Assembly: GCA_026992215.1 (NCBI GenBank)
Contig: JALXAI010000305.1
Location: forward strand, 1 to 5,723
From: Desulfobacterales bacterium
Lineage (GTDB): Bacteria; Desulfobacterota; Syntrophobacteria; B119-G9
Direction: 5' to 3'
DNA: 5,723 bases
Positions 1 to 5,723 of the stretch are shown here, piece after piece (position 1 is the first letter of the stretch; each line of letters opens with the position of its first letter). Position numbers and translations under genes: made by a program. The notes under the pieces are model-generated. The model did no database searches. It was not told the origin of the DNA and saw only the letters and a program-made list of their open reading frames with translations.

Positions 1-46
1 CCGGTCAAAAAAATGCCAGTCAATAAGCAAAAAATAAAGAATTTTC
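1..46. other. Short AT-rich 3' flank of the operon
   Basis: This is the non-coding end of the window after the final TGA. On the minus strand it is T-rich and includes a run of seven T (positions 7-13 on the plus strand are A), but no GC-rich stem precedes that run, so I do not call a terminator. It also holds two similar octamers, TTGACTGG and TTGACCGG. The unit may end or continue beyond the window edge. Confidence 0.4.
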
Positions 47-1972
47 TCATATTCTGCCCCCTGCTCCCGGTATTTCCCTGATTTTCATTTCGCTTTTAAC
101 GTCGCCTTTAACGCTTATGATTCTTGCATAAGAAACATCACCCTGAACAGAACTGATCTCTATTTCCCCCACTTTTACCAGTCCTCGATGAAGTTTCTTT
201 CCTTTAAATTCTATTACTCCGCCTCCTTCCAGAAGAGCAAACCTCATTCCCTTCTTCACGCCGTGAGGTTCCCCAAGATTTATCAAAACCTGGTTACCCT
301 CTTTCTGTATCACATATCCCTGAAGAGGGTATTTACTGATAATTTCTTGCAACAGATCAGAACTTACCTTTTTTATCACGCGGTCGATTTTATTGGTTTT
401 CACGGTGTCCGAATAAACAATGGGAATTGCGGATGTTTCACTGTCTATCATTCGAAGGCTAAGAAACGCGTTCCTCGGGCGGTTAATCAATACTCCGGTT
501 GCAAGAAGCTTCGCCGCAAGTATTCTCCCCAGCTTAAGACTCGTATCCGGGTTCGCAAGTTCGCTGGAGCCAAGGTTTAATTCGGCCAGTAACTTGTCGA
601 GAACCATGCGCTCCACCACCTTTACTCTGCCAGTCCTGGCAAGTTCCGAACTCAAATAGTTGACAAGAATTTCCGGTACGCCTGCCCGTTCCGTCAGGAT
701 ACCCTTCTCGTCCACCGACAGGAAAGCCAGAACCATCGGCCTGGAAGTCCACTCATCAACCACTTTTTGAGATGCCTTATTTTCCCTGTACCTTTTTACG
801 AGTTCCTTAACCAGCCGGTCAATCCTCTCGGCACGCTTGGCATCCTTGGCAAGCTTTAGCATTTCCTCTGCCCTTTGCAGCAGCTTAAGTGAAATCTCGT
901 CTCTCGGATCAAGCTTATACGCTTTTTTGTAAACCCTGTGGGCTTTTTTCCACTGGCCCTGTTTTTCAAATATTACTCCTTTGTTGCTCAAGGCCTCTAT
1001 GGAGTAAGGATCAACTTCCAGGGCCTTGTTGAAAAGTTTGCTCGCTTTATCGAATTTGTCATTTTTGGCGTAAACCCTTCCCAGTTTGTTGTACGGTGTG
1101 GCAACCTGGAAGGCAAATCCTTCTTTTCGCGTGGCGGAACTGTACTCATTGACCGCCGCATCCTTCTTGCCCTCACTGTAAAGAATATCCCCTTTGATCA
1201 CGTGAACCGAGCTTCTTCCCTCTACATCGTTTGCAAGTTTCCATGCCTTCGATTTGTCACCTTTAATCCAGTAGACATGGGCAAGACCTTCCTTTGCCAG
1301 CACCTCGCCCTTCCCGGGTAACTTCGCAAGCATTTTGAAATCATTTTCGGCTTCGTCAATTTTACCTTCCTTCAGCTTAGCATAGGCCAGGATCGCTCTT
1401 GGCCTGGGGTCATCGGCTGAGCTGGCAGCAGCCTTCTCGGCCAGCTTTCTGGCTACACCCACCTTTTTTCTTTCCATTTCCCGCTCAGCAAGGGTAACGA
1501 GGAGTTTCACTCCCGCCTCTCCGCCACCCTGAATGACATCCAGAATTTCCAGATCGGGCCCCAGAAGGTAAGTCACCGGGAGTACGAATTGCGCACCGTA
1601 GAGCTTGCTCACGCTTCCATCATCCAGCAGCACGTTCACCCTGATCCCCCTCTTTGCCACGAAATCGGCCACCCTCGATTTCGGATACTTTGAAATCGCA
1701 ACCACCATCACCTGATCATCACCATATCTGGTCTTCAAGTCCTGAAGCGTTGAAATGCTGGCCTCGGAAGCCCTGGAAAAGGGGGCGAAGAAACAGACGG
1801 CTACAAAAGGTCTGTCTACCTTTTTCAGTTCGAAGGTTTGCCCGTTCAGTCCGGATAGTTCGAAGTCAGGGGCCCGGTCACCTACTTTGAGTGCCGCACC
1901 TGCCGAAGAAACAAAAACAGCGAGACATAATACGAGCACAAACGATATTGTTCGGGTGCGAAAATTTCTCAT
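47..1972 (-). CDS. Exported cysteine-less thioredoxin-like / TPR / CsgG-like / FlgT_C-like protein
   Basis: A 641-residue secreted protein. A Sec signal peptide (1-26, ending SAGA before ALKVG) predicts release into the periplasm. Residues 28-165 are a redoxin (AhpC/TSA or TlpA-type) fold: VGDRAPDFEL (30-39), FFAPF (61-65), VMVVAIS (88-94) and LPVTYLL (131-137, cis-Pro P132). The place of the CxxC motif reads S66-R-A-S69, so it should not do thiol-disulfide chemistry and may serve as a binding fold. About five TPR-like repeats follow (170-358), clearest at 290-322 and 325-356. After a charged helical linker (360-405), residues 411-547 resemble a CsgG/LpoB-type domain (MVLAFLSVDEKG, LSSELARTGRVKVVER, LGRILAAKLLATGVL). 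Residues 549-632 resemble the FlgT C-terminal domain (GYVIQKEGNQVLINLGEPHG, VKKGMRF, KVGEIEISSV). The start is set by AGGAGG six bases upstream, two bases after the kinase stop. The domain calls are from motif memory; the role is unknown, perhaps an envelope scaffold for the kinase module. Confidence 0.88.
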   Translation of the reverse strand: MRNFRTRTISFVLVLCLAVFVSSAGAALKVGDRAPDFELSGLNGQTFELKKVDRPFVAVCFFAPFSRASEASISTLQDLKTRYGDDQVMVVAISKYPKSRVADFVAKRGIRVNVLLDDGSVSKLYGAQFVLPVTYLLGPDLEILDVIQGGGEAGVKLLVTLAEREMERKKVGVARKLAEKAAASSADDPRPRAILAYAKLKEGKIDEAENDFKMLAKLPGKGEVLAKEGLAHVYWIKGDKSKAWKLANDVEGRSSVHVIKGDILYSEGKKDAAVNEYSSATRKEGFAFQVATPYNKLGRVYAKNDKFDKASKLFNKALEVDPYSIEALSNKGVIFEKQGQWKKAHRVYKKAYKLDPRDEISLKLLQRAEEMLKLAKDAKRAERIDRLVKELVKRYRENKASQKVVDEWTSRPMVLAFLSVDEKGILTERAGVPEILVNYLSSELARTGRVKVVERMVLDKLLAELNLGSSELANPDTSLKLGRILAAKLLATGVLINRPRNAFLSLRMIDSETSAIPIVYSDTVKTNKIDRVIKKVSSDLLQEIISKYPLQGYVIQKEGNQVLINLGEPHGVKKGMRFALLEGGGVIEFKGKKLHRGLVKVGEIEISSVQGDVSYARIISVKGDVKSEMKIREIPGAGGRI

Positions 1973-1974
1973 GG

Positions 1975-3243
1975 TTATCCTCCTGATATCCCGTGCGTTC
2001 CCTGCTGGGGTGTTAGTGTAACATCTAGCGGTATTGATTGGTTTCTTTCCACGTTAATCTGTGCCTCCCATGTCAGATATCCTTCCTTTTTCAGCTTTAC
2101 CTCGTAAGTCCCAGGAACAATATAAAGATCAAGGGGCGTTCGTCCTCTTGGTTTTCCATCTACCAGAACCTCGGCACCACTGGGCTCCGAGCGGAATAAA
2201 ACTTTACCTCCCTTTATTTTGCTTTCAGTGACAACAGGGGGGCCCTGCTCGCTTCTGTTTCCGCTCCCGCCTCGCTGCATGACGGATACGAAAAAGATTG
2301 CTCCCACAAGCAACACCGCCAGAACACCAATAACATACGTACGCCTGATACCCGTTTTGCGGGTAGCAGGCTGGCTTTCCACAGGGATGGTTTTATCCGC
2401 AAAAGGTACATCCGCCTCTACATTTTCCTTTTTCTTATCAAGGAGCCGGGAGAGATCTCTGGCAAATTCCAAGCCCGTCTGGTACCGTTTTCCAGGCTCT
2501 TTTTCCAGCGCCTTTAACAATATTTCATTCAACTCTTGCTTTATATGTGAGTCGACATCTTCAATAGGTTCAGGCGGCTGTGTTAAAATCGAGTGAAAAA
2601 GCGTCGCTATGTTGTCCCCGCGAAAGGGCTTTTTCCCCGCGATCATCTCGTACAGTATGATTCCCAGGGAAAAGAGGTCAGCCCTCCCGTCCACTTTTTT
2701 GCCCTGAACCTGCTCAGGGGCCATGTACGAAGGAGTCCCGAGGATCTGGCCGGTTCTCGTTTGCTCCGCCAGGGAAACATCCTGAAGCCTGGCAATTCCG
2801 AAATCAGTGATTTTAACGACTTTTTCCGGGGTTATTATTATGTTGCTGGGTTTTATGTCCCTGTGCACCACGCCCTCCTCATGGGCGTAGTTGAGGGCGC
2901 TGGCAATCTGAATAGCGTACCTGATGGAATCATCCGGTGTGAGCCGCCGTTCTTTAATAAGCTTGCTGAGAGAATTACCTTTGAGAAATTCCATGGCAAT
3001 GAATATTTTTCCAGAATCTTCTCCAACGTCATATATCGTGACAATATTCGGGTGCGTAAGTCTGCCCGCAGCCTTGGCTTCTCTCAAAAACCTTTGAGTA
3101 ACCTCCCATTCCACTGCCCTTTCGGGACGCAGGACTTTCAGCGCAAGACTTCTGTCTATATCCGGGTCATAAGCCCGATAGACAATTCCCATGCCACCTT
3201 TACCGATCTCTTCCTGAATCAAGTATCGCCCTAGTTGGTCCAT
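1975..3243 (-). CDS. Membrane-bound Ser/Thr protein kinase with extracytoplasmic PEGA domain
   Basis: A 422-residue eukaryote-like (Hanks-type, PknB-related) kinase. Its catalytic domain (about 7-268) has every key element: glycine loop GKGGMGIVY (14-22), K36 in LALKVL, helix-C E55, HRDIKPSN (127-134, catalytic D129), DFG (147-149), APE (175-177), D189 and R253. The activation segment has T162 and T164, likely autophosphorylation sites, plus the conserved T170. A polar juxtamembrane linker (270-300) leads to one transmembrane helix (about 303-321). Basic residues before the helix place the kinase in the cytoplasm. A polar linker and a PEGA domain (about 347-412, with SEPSGAEVLVDGKPRGRTP and VPGTYEVKLKKEGY) lie outside. 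PEGA domains are common in surface and periplasmic proteins, so this may be the sensor or docking part, in place of the PASTA repeats of Gram-positive kinases. The start lies four bases after the protease stop with only a weak purine-rich site upstream. The PP2C in the same unit is the likely antagonist. Confidence 0.96.
   Translation of the reverse strand: MDQLGRYLIQEEIGKGGMGIVYRAYDPDIDRSLALKVLRPERAVEWEVTQRFLREAKAAGRLTHPNIVTIYDVGEDSGKIFIAMEFLKGNSLSKLIKERRLTPDDSIRYAIQIASALNYAHEEGVVHRDIKPSNIIITPEKVVKITDFGIARLQDVSLAEQTRTGQILGTPSYMAPEQVQGKKVDGRADLFSLGIILYEMIAGKKPFRGDNIATLFHSILTQPPEPIEDVDSHIKQELNEILLKALEKEPGKRYQTGLEFARDLSRLLDKKKENVEADVPFADKTIPVESQPATRKTGIRRTYVIGVLAVLLVGAIFFVSVMQRGGSGNRSEQGPPVVTESKIKGGKVLFRSEPSGAEVLVDGKPRGRTPLDLYIVPGTYEVKLKKEGYLTWEAQINVERNQSIPLDVTLTPQQGTHGISGG
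1979..1984 (-). promoter_or_regulatory. Strong Shine-Dalgarno for the last gene
   Basis: The minus strand reads AGGAGG, a full consensus ribosome-binding site, six bases before the ATG at 1970-1972. It lies inside the final codons of the kinase gene, whose stop is two bases from that ATG. It is much stronger than the sites before the other three genes and fixes the start. It suggests the last protein is made at a higher level than the kinase. Confidence 0.85.
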
Positions 3244-3247
3244 ACCA

Positions 3248-4831
3248 TTAAAATCTTTTCTCGGCTTCCCTTATCCACTTCATGACCTTTTCCCTGTCTG
3301 AAGCGGCAGGACGCAGTTCCAAATACTTTTTGTAATGATACACGGCCAGTTCAGGTTTGTCTAACTCCTGGTCAAACAGAATCCCCAGATTGTAGTGAGC
3401 CAGCGCGTAGTCGGGATACAGTGAAAGGGCCTTCTTGAAATAGATCTCAGCCCTTTTGAAATCCCTTTCCCTCCTGTATATTTCTCCCAGGTTATTATAG
3501 TACCTGGGATCCTCCGGAGAAAGAGATACGGCCCTTTTATAAGCGTTCTTCGCTCCGTCCAGGTCACCCGATTTAAATAAGGCGTTTCCCAGGCGATACC
3601 ATGCTTCGCTCCAGCCGGGAACAAGGGACACTAATTCGCGCCATAATCTCAACTCTTCCTGTAATTTGCCTTCCCTGTTAAAGATGAGCCCAAGATGATA
3701 AAGCGCCGGAACAAACCGGGGGCGGATTGAAAGAACTTTTCTGAAGGCACGTTCCTTGGTGGAATTCGAAGTTGCAGCAAGTCCCAACCCAAACCAGTAG
3801 GCCCAGTCCTTGCCTTCCTCTCGAGAAAAACCTCGCGACACATGGTTTATCCTACCAGTATTTTCTTCAAAAAAAACATAAAGGTAGAAAACGGGAATGA
3901 TGAAACTAATCTGATCGGTTTTCTTTAGCCTCCCTTTAACCAGGCCGAGCAGCTTGCCTTCACTGTCAAAAACAGGCCCCCCGCTGTTACCCGGATATAC
4001 CGGCAGGTCACACTGGTAGAGCAGGATGTTTCCCACCACCCTTGGTGATGCTGCTACCCGTCCCTGAGCCAGAGTACCCATAAGTCCATACGGGCAACCA
4101 AAGGTGTAAACGCGTTTTCCGATGGGAACTTCTATTGACTCGGGAGAACGCAGCGGTACGTAACTGTTGCTCTCCACGTGAGTCTCCACGAGCGCCAGGT
4201 CATAAAGCCTGCTAATGAAAATTATTTTCCCTTTAAAAACCCTTTTGTCAGGCCATTTCACGAACAGGCTCCGTGCATTCGATATTTCGTGGGCCGTAGT
4301 CATAACCAGACCATCAGGGGTAATAACAATTCCGGAAGACTGAAAGGTTTCCCTGTTTGAAGAACCGTAAAGGCAAACGGTAGCACTCTCGTATTGAGCA
4401 ACAGAAGGCGCCGGCATCGCCGGATGAGATTTTTTATCTCGATTTTCCGAAAGCTTGCTTTCCAGCACCTTCATGATCATGGATTCAAGAACACTCGATT
4501 CATTACCGTCTCCACCACTCACCCTGAGCCTTATCCCCGTGGAAAGATCACCAACCCTTTTTAACGCTAAACTAAACCTGTACCCTTCTATGCTCCCTGT
4601 GATTGTGCTCTTTCCGATACTGCCGGGATCAATCTTTCCTCCTACTTCCTTGATGGCTTCCACGAACGCAGCCCTTACCCGCTTTTCCGGGTATCTGACC
4701 ACAACCCGCGAACCAGGCTTACGCTTCTGCCCGCTGCAGGCAACCATGTTGAAACAGATACTCAGGAAAAATAAAACGGCAAGAAGCAGCAAGAACTTAA
4801 AGTGCGGATGTTGAGGCCTGCTTTTAACCAT
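3248..4831 (-). CDS. Exported trypsin-like serine protease with C-terminal TPR repeats (probable lipoprotein)
   Basis: A 527-residue envelope protease. Residues 1-32 are a basic start, a hydrophobic stretch (13-31) and MVAC. C32 is the likely lipidated cysteine, although Met at -3 is unusual; Ser at +2 would suit outer-membrane sorting under the E. coli rule. If C32 is not used, the segment would be a membrane anchor. Residues 41-130 form an unrecognised small domain, followed by a linker. Residues 143-320 are an S1/HtrA-like protease fold with a complete predicted triad: H181 in TTAHEI, D211 in YDLALVE and S283 in PGNSGGPVFD. There is no PDZ domain, unlike typical DegP/DegQ. Instead about five TPR units fill residues 344-510 (for example AWYRLGNALFKSGDLDGA at 410-427), probably for protein binding. 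It overlaps the phosphatase by one base and ends four bases before the kinase. Catalytic activity is likely; the substrate is unknown. It could cleave or sense envelope proteins for the adjacent kinase. Confidence 0.92.
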   Translation of the reverse strand: MVKSRPQHPHFKFLLLLAVLFFLSICFNMVACSGQKRKPGSRVVVRYPEKRVRAAFVEAIKEVGGKIDPGSIGKSTITGSIEGYRFSLALKRVGDLSTGIRLRVSGGDGNESSVLESMIMKVLESKLSENRDKKSHPAMPAPSVAQYESATVCLYGSSNRETFQSSGIVITPDGLVMTTAHEISNARSLFVKWPDKRVFKGKIIFISRLYDLALVETHVESNSYVPLRSPESIEVPIGKRVYTFGCPYGLMGTLAQGRVAASPRVVGNILLYQCDLPVYPGNSGGPVFDSEGKLLGLVKGRLKKTDQISFIIPVFYLYVFFEENTGRINHVSRGFSREEGKDWAYWFGLGLAATSNSTKERAFRKVLSIRPRFVPALYHLGLIFNREGKLQEELRLWRELVSLVPGWSEAWYRLGNALFKSGDLDGAKNAYKRAVSLSPEDPRYYNNLGEIYRRERDFKRAEIYFKKALSLYPDYALAHYNLGILFDQELDKPELAVYHYKKYLELRPAASDREKVMKWIREAEKRF

Positions 4832-4833
4832 TA
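4829..4833 (-). other. TAATG stop-start overlap
   Basis: The phosphatase stop TAA and the protease start ATG share one base (minus-strand TAATG). Only a weak ribosome-binding site, GGA about nine bases before the ATG, precedes it. Translation of the protease probably relies on ribosomes that have just finished the phosphatase, which would couple the amounts of the two proteins. The overlap is seen directly; the coupling is inferred. Confidence 0.8.
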
Positions 4834-5613
4834 ATTTTTTCCATGTATCAATCTTTTCCAGAGGCTTCTTTTACGCCGGTCCGAAAACCCTACCCTGCAC
4901 AAAACAACCGTTATGTTATCACGCCCCCCTCTTTCCCTGGCCAGGGTAACCAGGCTTTCCCCTATCTCATTGAGTCCAGCATCCATGTCCAGGTAATGAG
5001 CTATTTCGGCCTCGGAAACCTCCTTGAGTAACCCGTCGCTACACAGCAAAAACACGTCTCCATCACGCACCGCTTCGCTGATCAGATCAACCTCCAGTTT
5101 TTCATCCTGGCCCACAGCCCGGTAAAGCACGTTCCTGAAACGGTAATGTTCCCCTTCTTCCTTTGTAATCAGCCCTTCATCTATGTGCTTCTGAACGAGA
5201 GAATGATCAACCGTCAGCAAGCGCAGTTCCTGGTTCCTCCACATATAGGTCCTGCTATCGCCCACATGCCCCAGATAAAAATTCCCGGAATCAAAAGTTA
5301 GGATTTCACCGGTGCACCCCATACCTTCGTGTTCCGGGAACTCTTCCACGTGTTCCAGCATCCTTTGCTGTGCACGCTGGAAAGCTGTCTCCACCAGTTC
5401 TCTCGGAGTCGTTCCCTGTCTTGCTCCGGTCAAAAATACCTCCTCGGCAGAACTGACAAATATTCGACTGGCAATCTCACCCGCCGCTGCCCCCCCCATG
5501 CCATCTGCAACCACGTACAAATTGAGATCGTTCTCCACGAGAAACGCATCTTCGTTGCGTTCTCTTACCATCCCTCGATCGGTAAATCCCACTCCATCTA
5601 TTTCTATGCTCAT
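4831..5613 (-). CDS. PP2C-family serine/threonine protein phosphatase
   Basis: This 260-residue protein is a complete single-domain bacterial PP2C (PPM) phosphatase, which removes phosphate from Ser/Thr using two divalent metals. The family motifs occur in order: TDRGMVRERNED (residues 11-22), VADGMGG (35-41, with metal ligand D37), MGCT (98-101), HVGDSR (116-121), DHS (136-138), SDGL (192-195, metal-site D193) and GGRDNIT (229-235, metal-site D232). All expected metal-binding acids are present, so it should be active. There is no signal peptide or membrane segment, so it is cytoplasmic; the tail after residue 245 is short and basic. The ATG is fixed by an in-frame TAG three codons upstream (5620-5622). 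The ribosome site is weak (GAGAGG, one base from ATG). It is the first gene of the unit, and the kinase two genes downstream is its obvious opponent. The family is certain; the partner is inferred from context. Confidence 0.96.
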   Translation of the reverse strand: MSIEIDGVGFTDRGMVRERNEDAFLVENDLNLYVVADGMGGAAAGEIASRIFVSSAEEVFLTGARQGTTPRELVETAFQRAQQRMLEHVEEFPEHEGMGCTGEILTFDSGNFYLGHVGDSRTYMWRNQELRLLTVDHSLVQKHIDEGLITKEEGEHYRFRNVLYRAVGQDEKLEVDLISEAVRDGDVFLLCSDGLLKEVSEAEIAHYLDMDAGLNEIGESLVTLARERGGRDNITVVLCRVGFSDRRKRSLWKRLIHGKN

Positions 5614-5650
5614 GCCTCTCTACACGCGTATCAACCGGAAATATTATGTC

Positions 5651-5666
5651 ATCAAGATAGCTTGAT
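5651..5666. promoter_or_regulatory. Perfect inverted repeat at predicted transcription start
   Basis: ATCAAG and CTTGAT form perfect 6-bp arms around a 4-nt centre (ATAG). The repeat overlaps the downstream end of the -10 box and spans the predicted start site. That position fits a small operator for a dimeric regulator, or a weak 5' hairpin in the mRNA. A 6-bp arm can arise by chance in AT-rich DNA, so its placement is the main argument. No regulator gene lies in the window. Confidence 0.4.
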
Positions 5667-5670
5667 TTTA
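5665..5670 (-). promoter_or_regulatory. -10 element of operon promoter
   Basis: On the minus strand this reads TAAAAT, five of six matches to TATAAT, 16 bp after the TTGACT box. Transcription would begin near position 5657-5659, giving a leader of roughly 45 nt before the phosphatase start codon. The last two bases of this box fall inside the inverted repeat at 5651-5666, so the repeat could affect promoter opening. Confidence 0.65.
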
Positions 5671-5686
5671 CGTAGTAAAGGAAAAG

Positions 5687-5692
5687 AGTCAA
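5687..5692 (-). promoter_or_regulatory. -35 element of operon promoter
   Basis: On the minus strand this reads TTGACT, five of six matches to the sigma70 consensus TTGACA. It lies 16 bp upstream of a TAAAAT -10 box. An AT-rich stretch immediately upstream (TTTTAAAC) could help polymerase binding. It is the best promoter I see ahead of the four-gene unit. The call is from sequence only and no transcription start is known. Confidence 0.65.
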
Positions 5693-5723
5693 GTTTAAAA
5701 CTCGTACAAGCCAATATTCATGC

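Noticed and set aside
1..23. TTGACT at minus-strand 18-23 as a -35 box for a gene beyond the window
   Set aside because: With a 17-bp spacer the -10 box would fall just outside the window, so it cannot be tested here. The partly repeated TTGACTGG/TTGACCGG could be chance.
1..40. T-run on the minus strand after the last gene as a rho-independent terminator
   Set aside because: Only a three-base stem (TGC/GCA) can be drawn before the T-run; it is too weak for an intrinsic terminator.
1478..1891. Functional peroxiredoxin or thiol-disulfide reductase annotation for the last gene
   Set aside because: The overall fold resembles these enzymes, but both active-site cysteines are replaced by serine, so naming it a reductase or peroxidase would mislead.
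2593..3234. Long plus-strand open frame (213 codons) opposite the kinase gene
   Set aside because: Its translation shows no domain or plausible composition, it has no promoter or ribosome site, and it lies wholly opposite a kinase with all catalytic motifs. It is a shadow frame. The same applies to the other plus-strand frames, such as 938-1321 and 188-580.
1975..5613. Kinase/PP2C pair as the PpkA/PppA regulators of a type VI secretion system
   Set aside because: No FHA protein, TagF or any structural T6SS gene is in the window, and the neighbours are a protease-TPR and a redoxin-TPR protein. The flanks outside the window are not visible, so the link has no support here.
5692..5702. AGTTTAAAACT palindrome next to the -35 box as an operator
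   Set aside because: It has five-base AT-rich arms around one base and no second copy; too likely by chance to call.

Overview
The window is almost completely filled by one tightly packed four-gene transcription unit, read right to left on the minus strand. It looks bacterial and Gram-negative: there is a lipoprotein-type signal peptide, a Sec signal peptide, and CsgG-like and FlgT_C-like domains typical of envelope proteins. The mix of a eukaryote-like Ser/Thr kinase, a PP2C phosphatase, TPR proteins and intermediate base composition would suit a deltaproteobacterial lineage (Desulfobacterota or Myxococcota type). That placement is inference; no taxonomic marker gene is present.

Layout in order of transcription. 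At 5614-5723 is a short leader with a good sigma70-type promoter (TTGACT, 16 bp, TAAAAT) and a perfect inverted repeat at the predicted transcription start. At 4831-5613 is a PP2C-family Ser/Thr phosphatase (cytoplasm). At 3248-4831 is an exported, probably lipid-anchored trypsin-like serine protease with C-terminal TPR repeats. At 1975-3243 is a Ser/Thr protein kinase with one transmembrane helix and an extracytoplasmic PEGA domain. At 47-1972 is an exported protein made of a thioredoxin-like domain lacking both active-site cysteines, TPR repeats, a CsgG-like domain and a FlgT_C-like domain. Junctions are a 1-nt overlap (TAATG), a 4-nt gap and a 2-nt gap, so the genes are very likely co-transcribed and partly translationally coupled. 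Positions 1-46 follow the last stop codon and hold no convincing terminator.

The working picture is a phospho-signalling module spanning the envelope. The kinase and phosphatase would form the reversible cytoplasmic switch. The kinase passes through the inner membrane and exposes a PEGA domain, while the protease-TPR lipoprotein and the Trx-TPR-CsgG-FlgT_C protein are its likely outside partners. The domain calls are well supported by motifs. The idea that the four proteins form one pathway rests on gene order alone. The most unusual element is the last protein: its Trx fold has Ser-Arg-Ala-Ser where a CxxC would be, and I do not recognise its overall domain combination as a named family.
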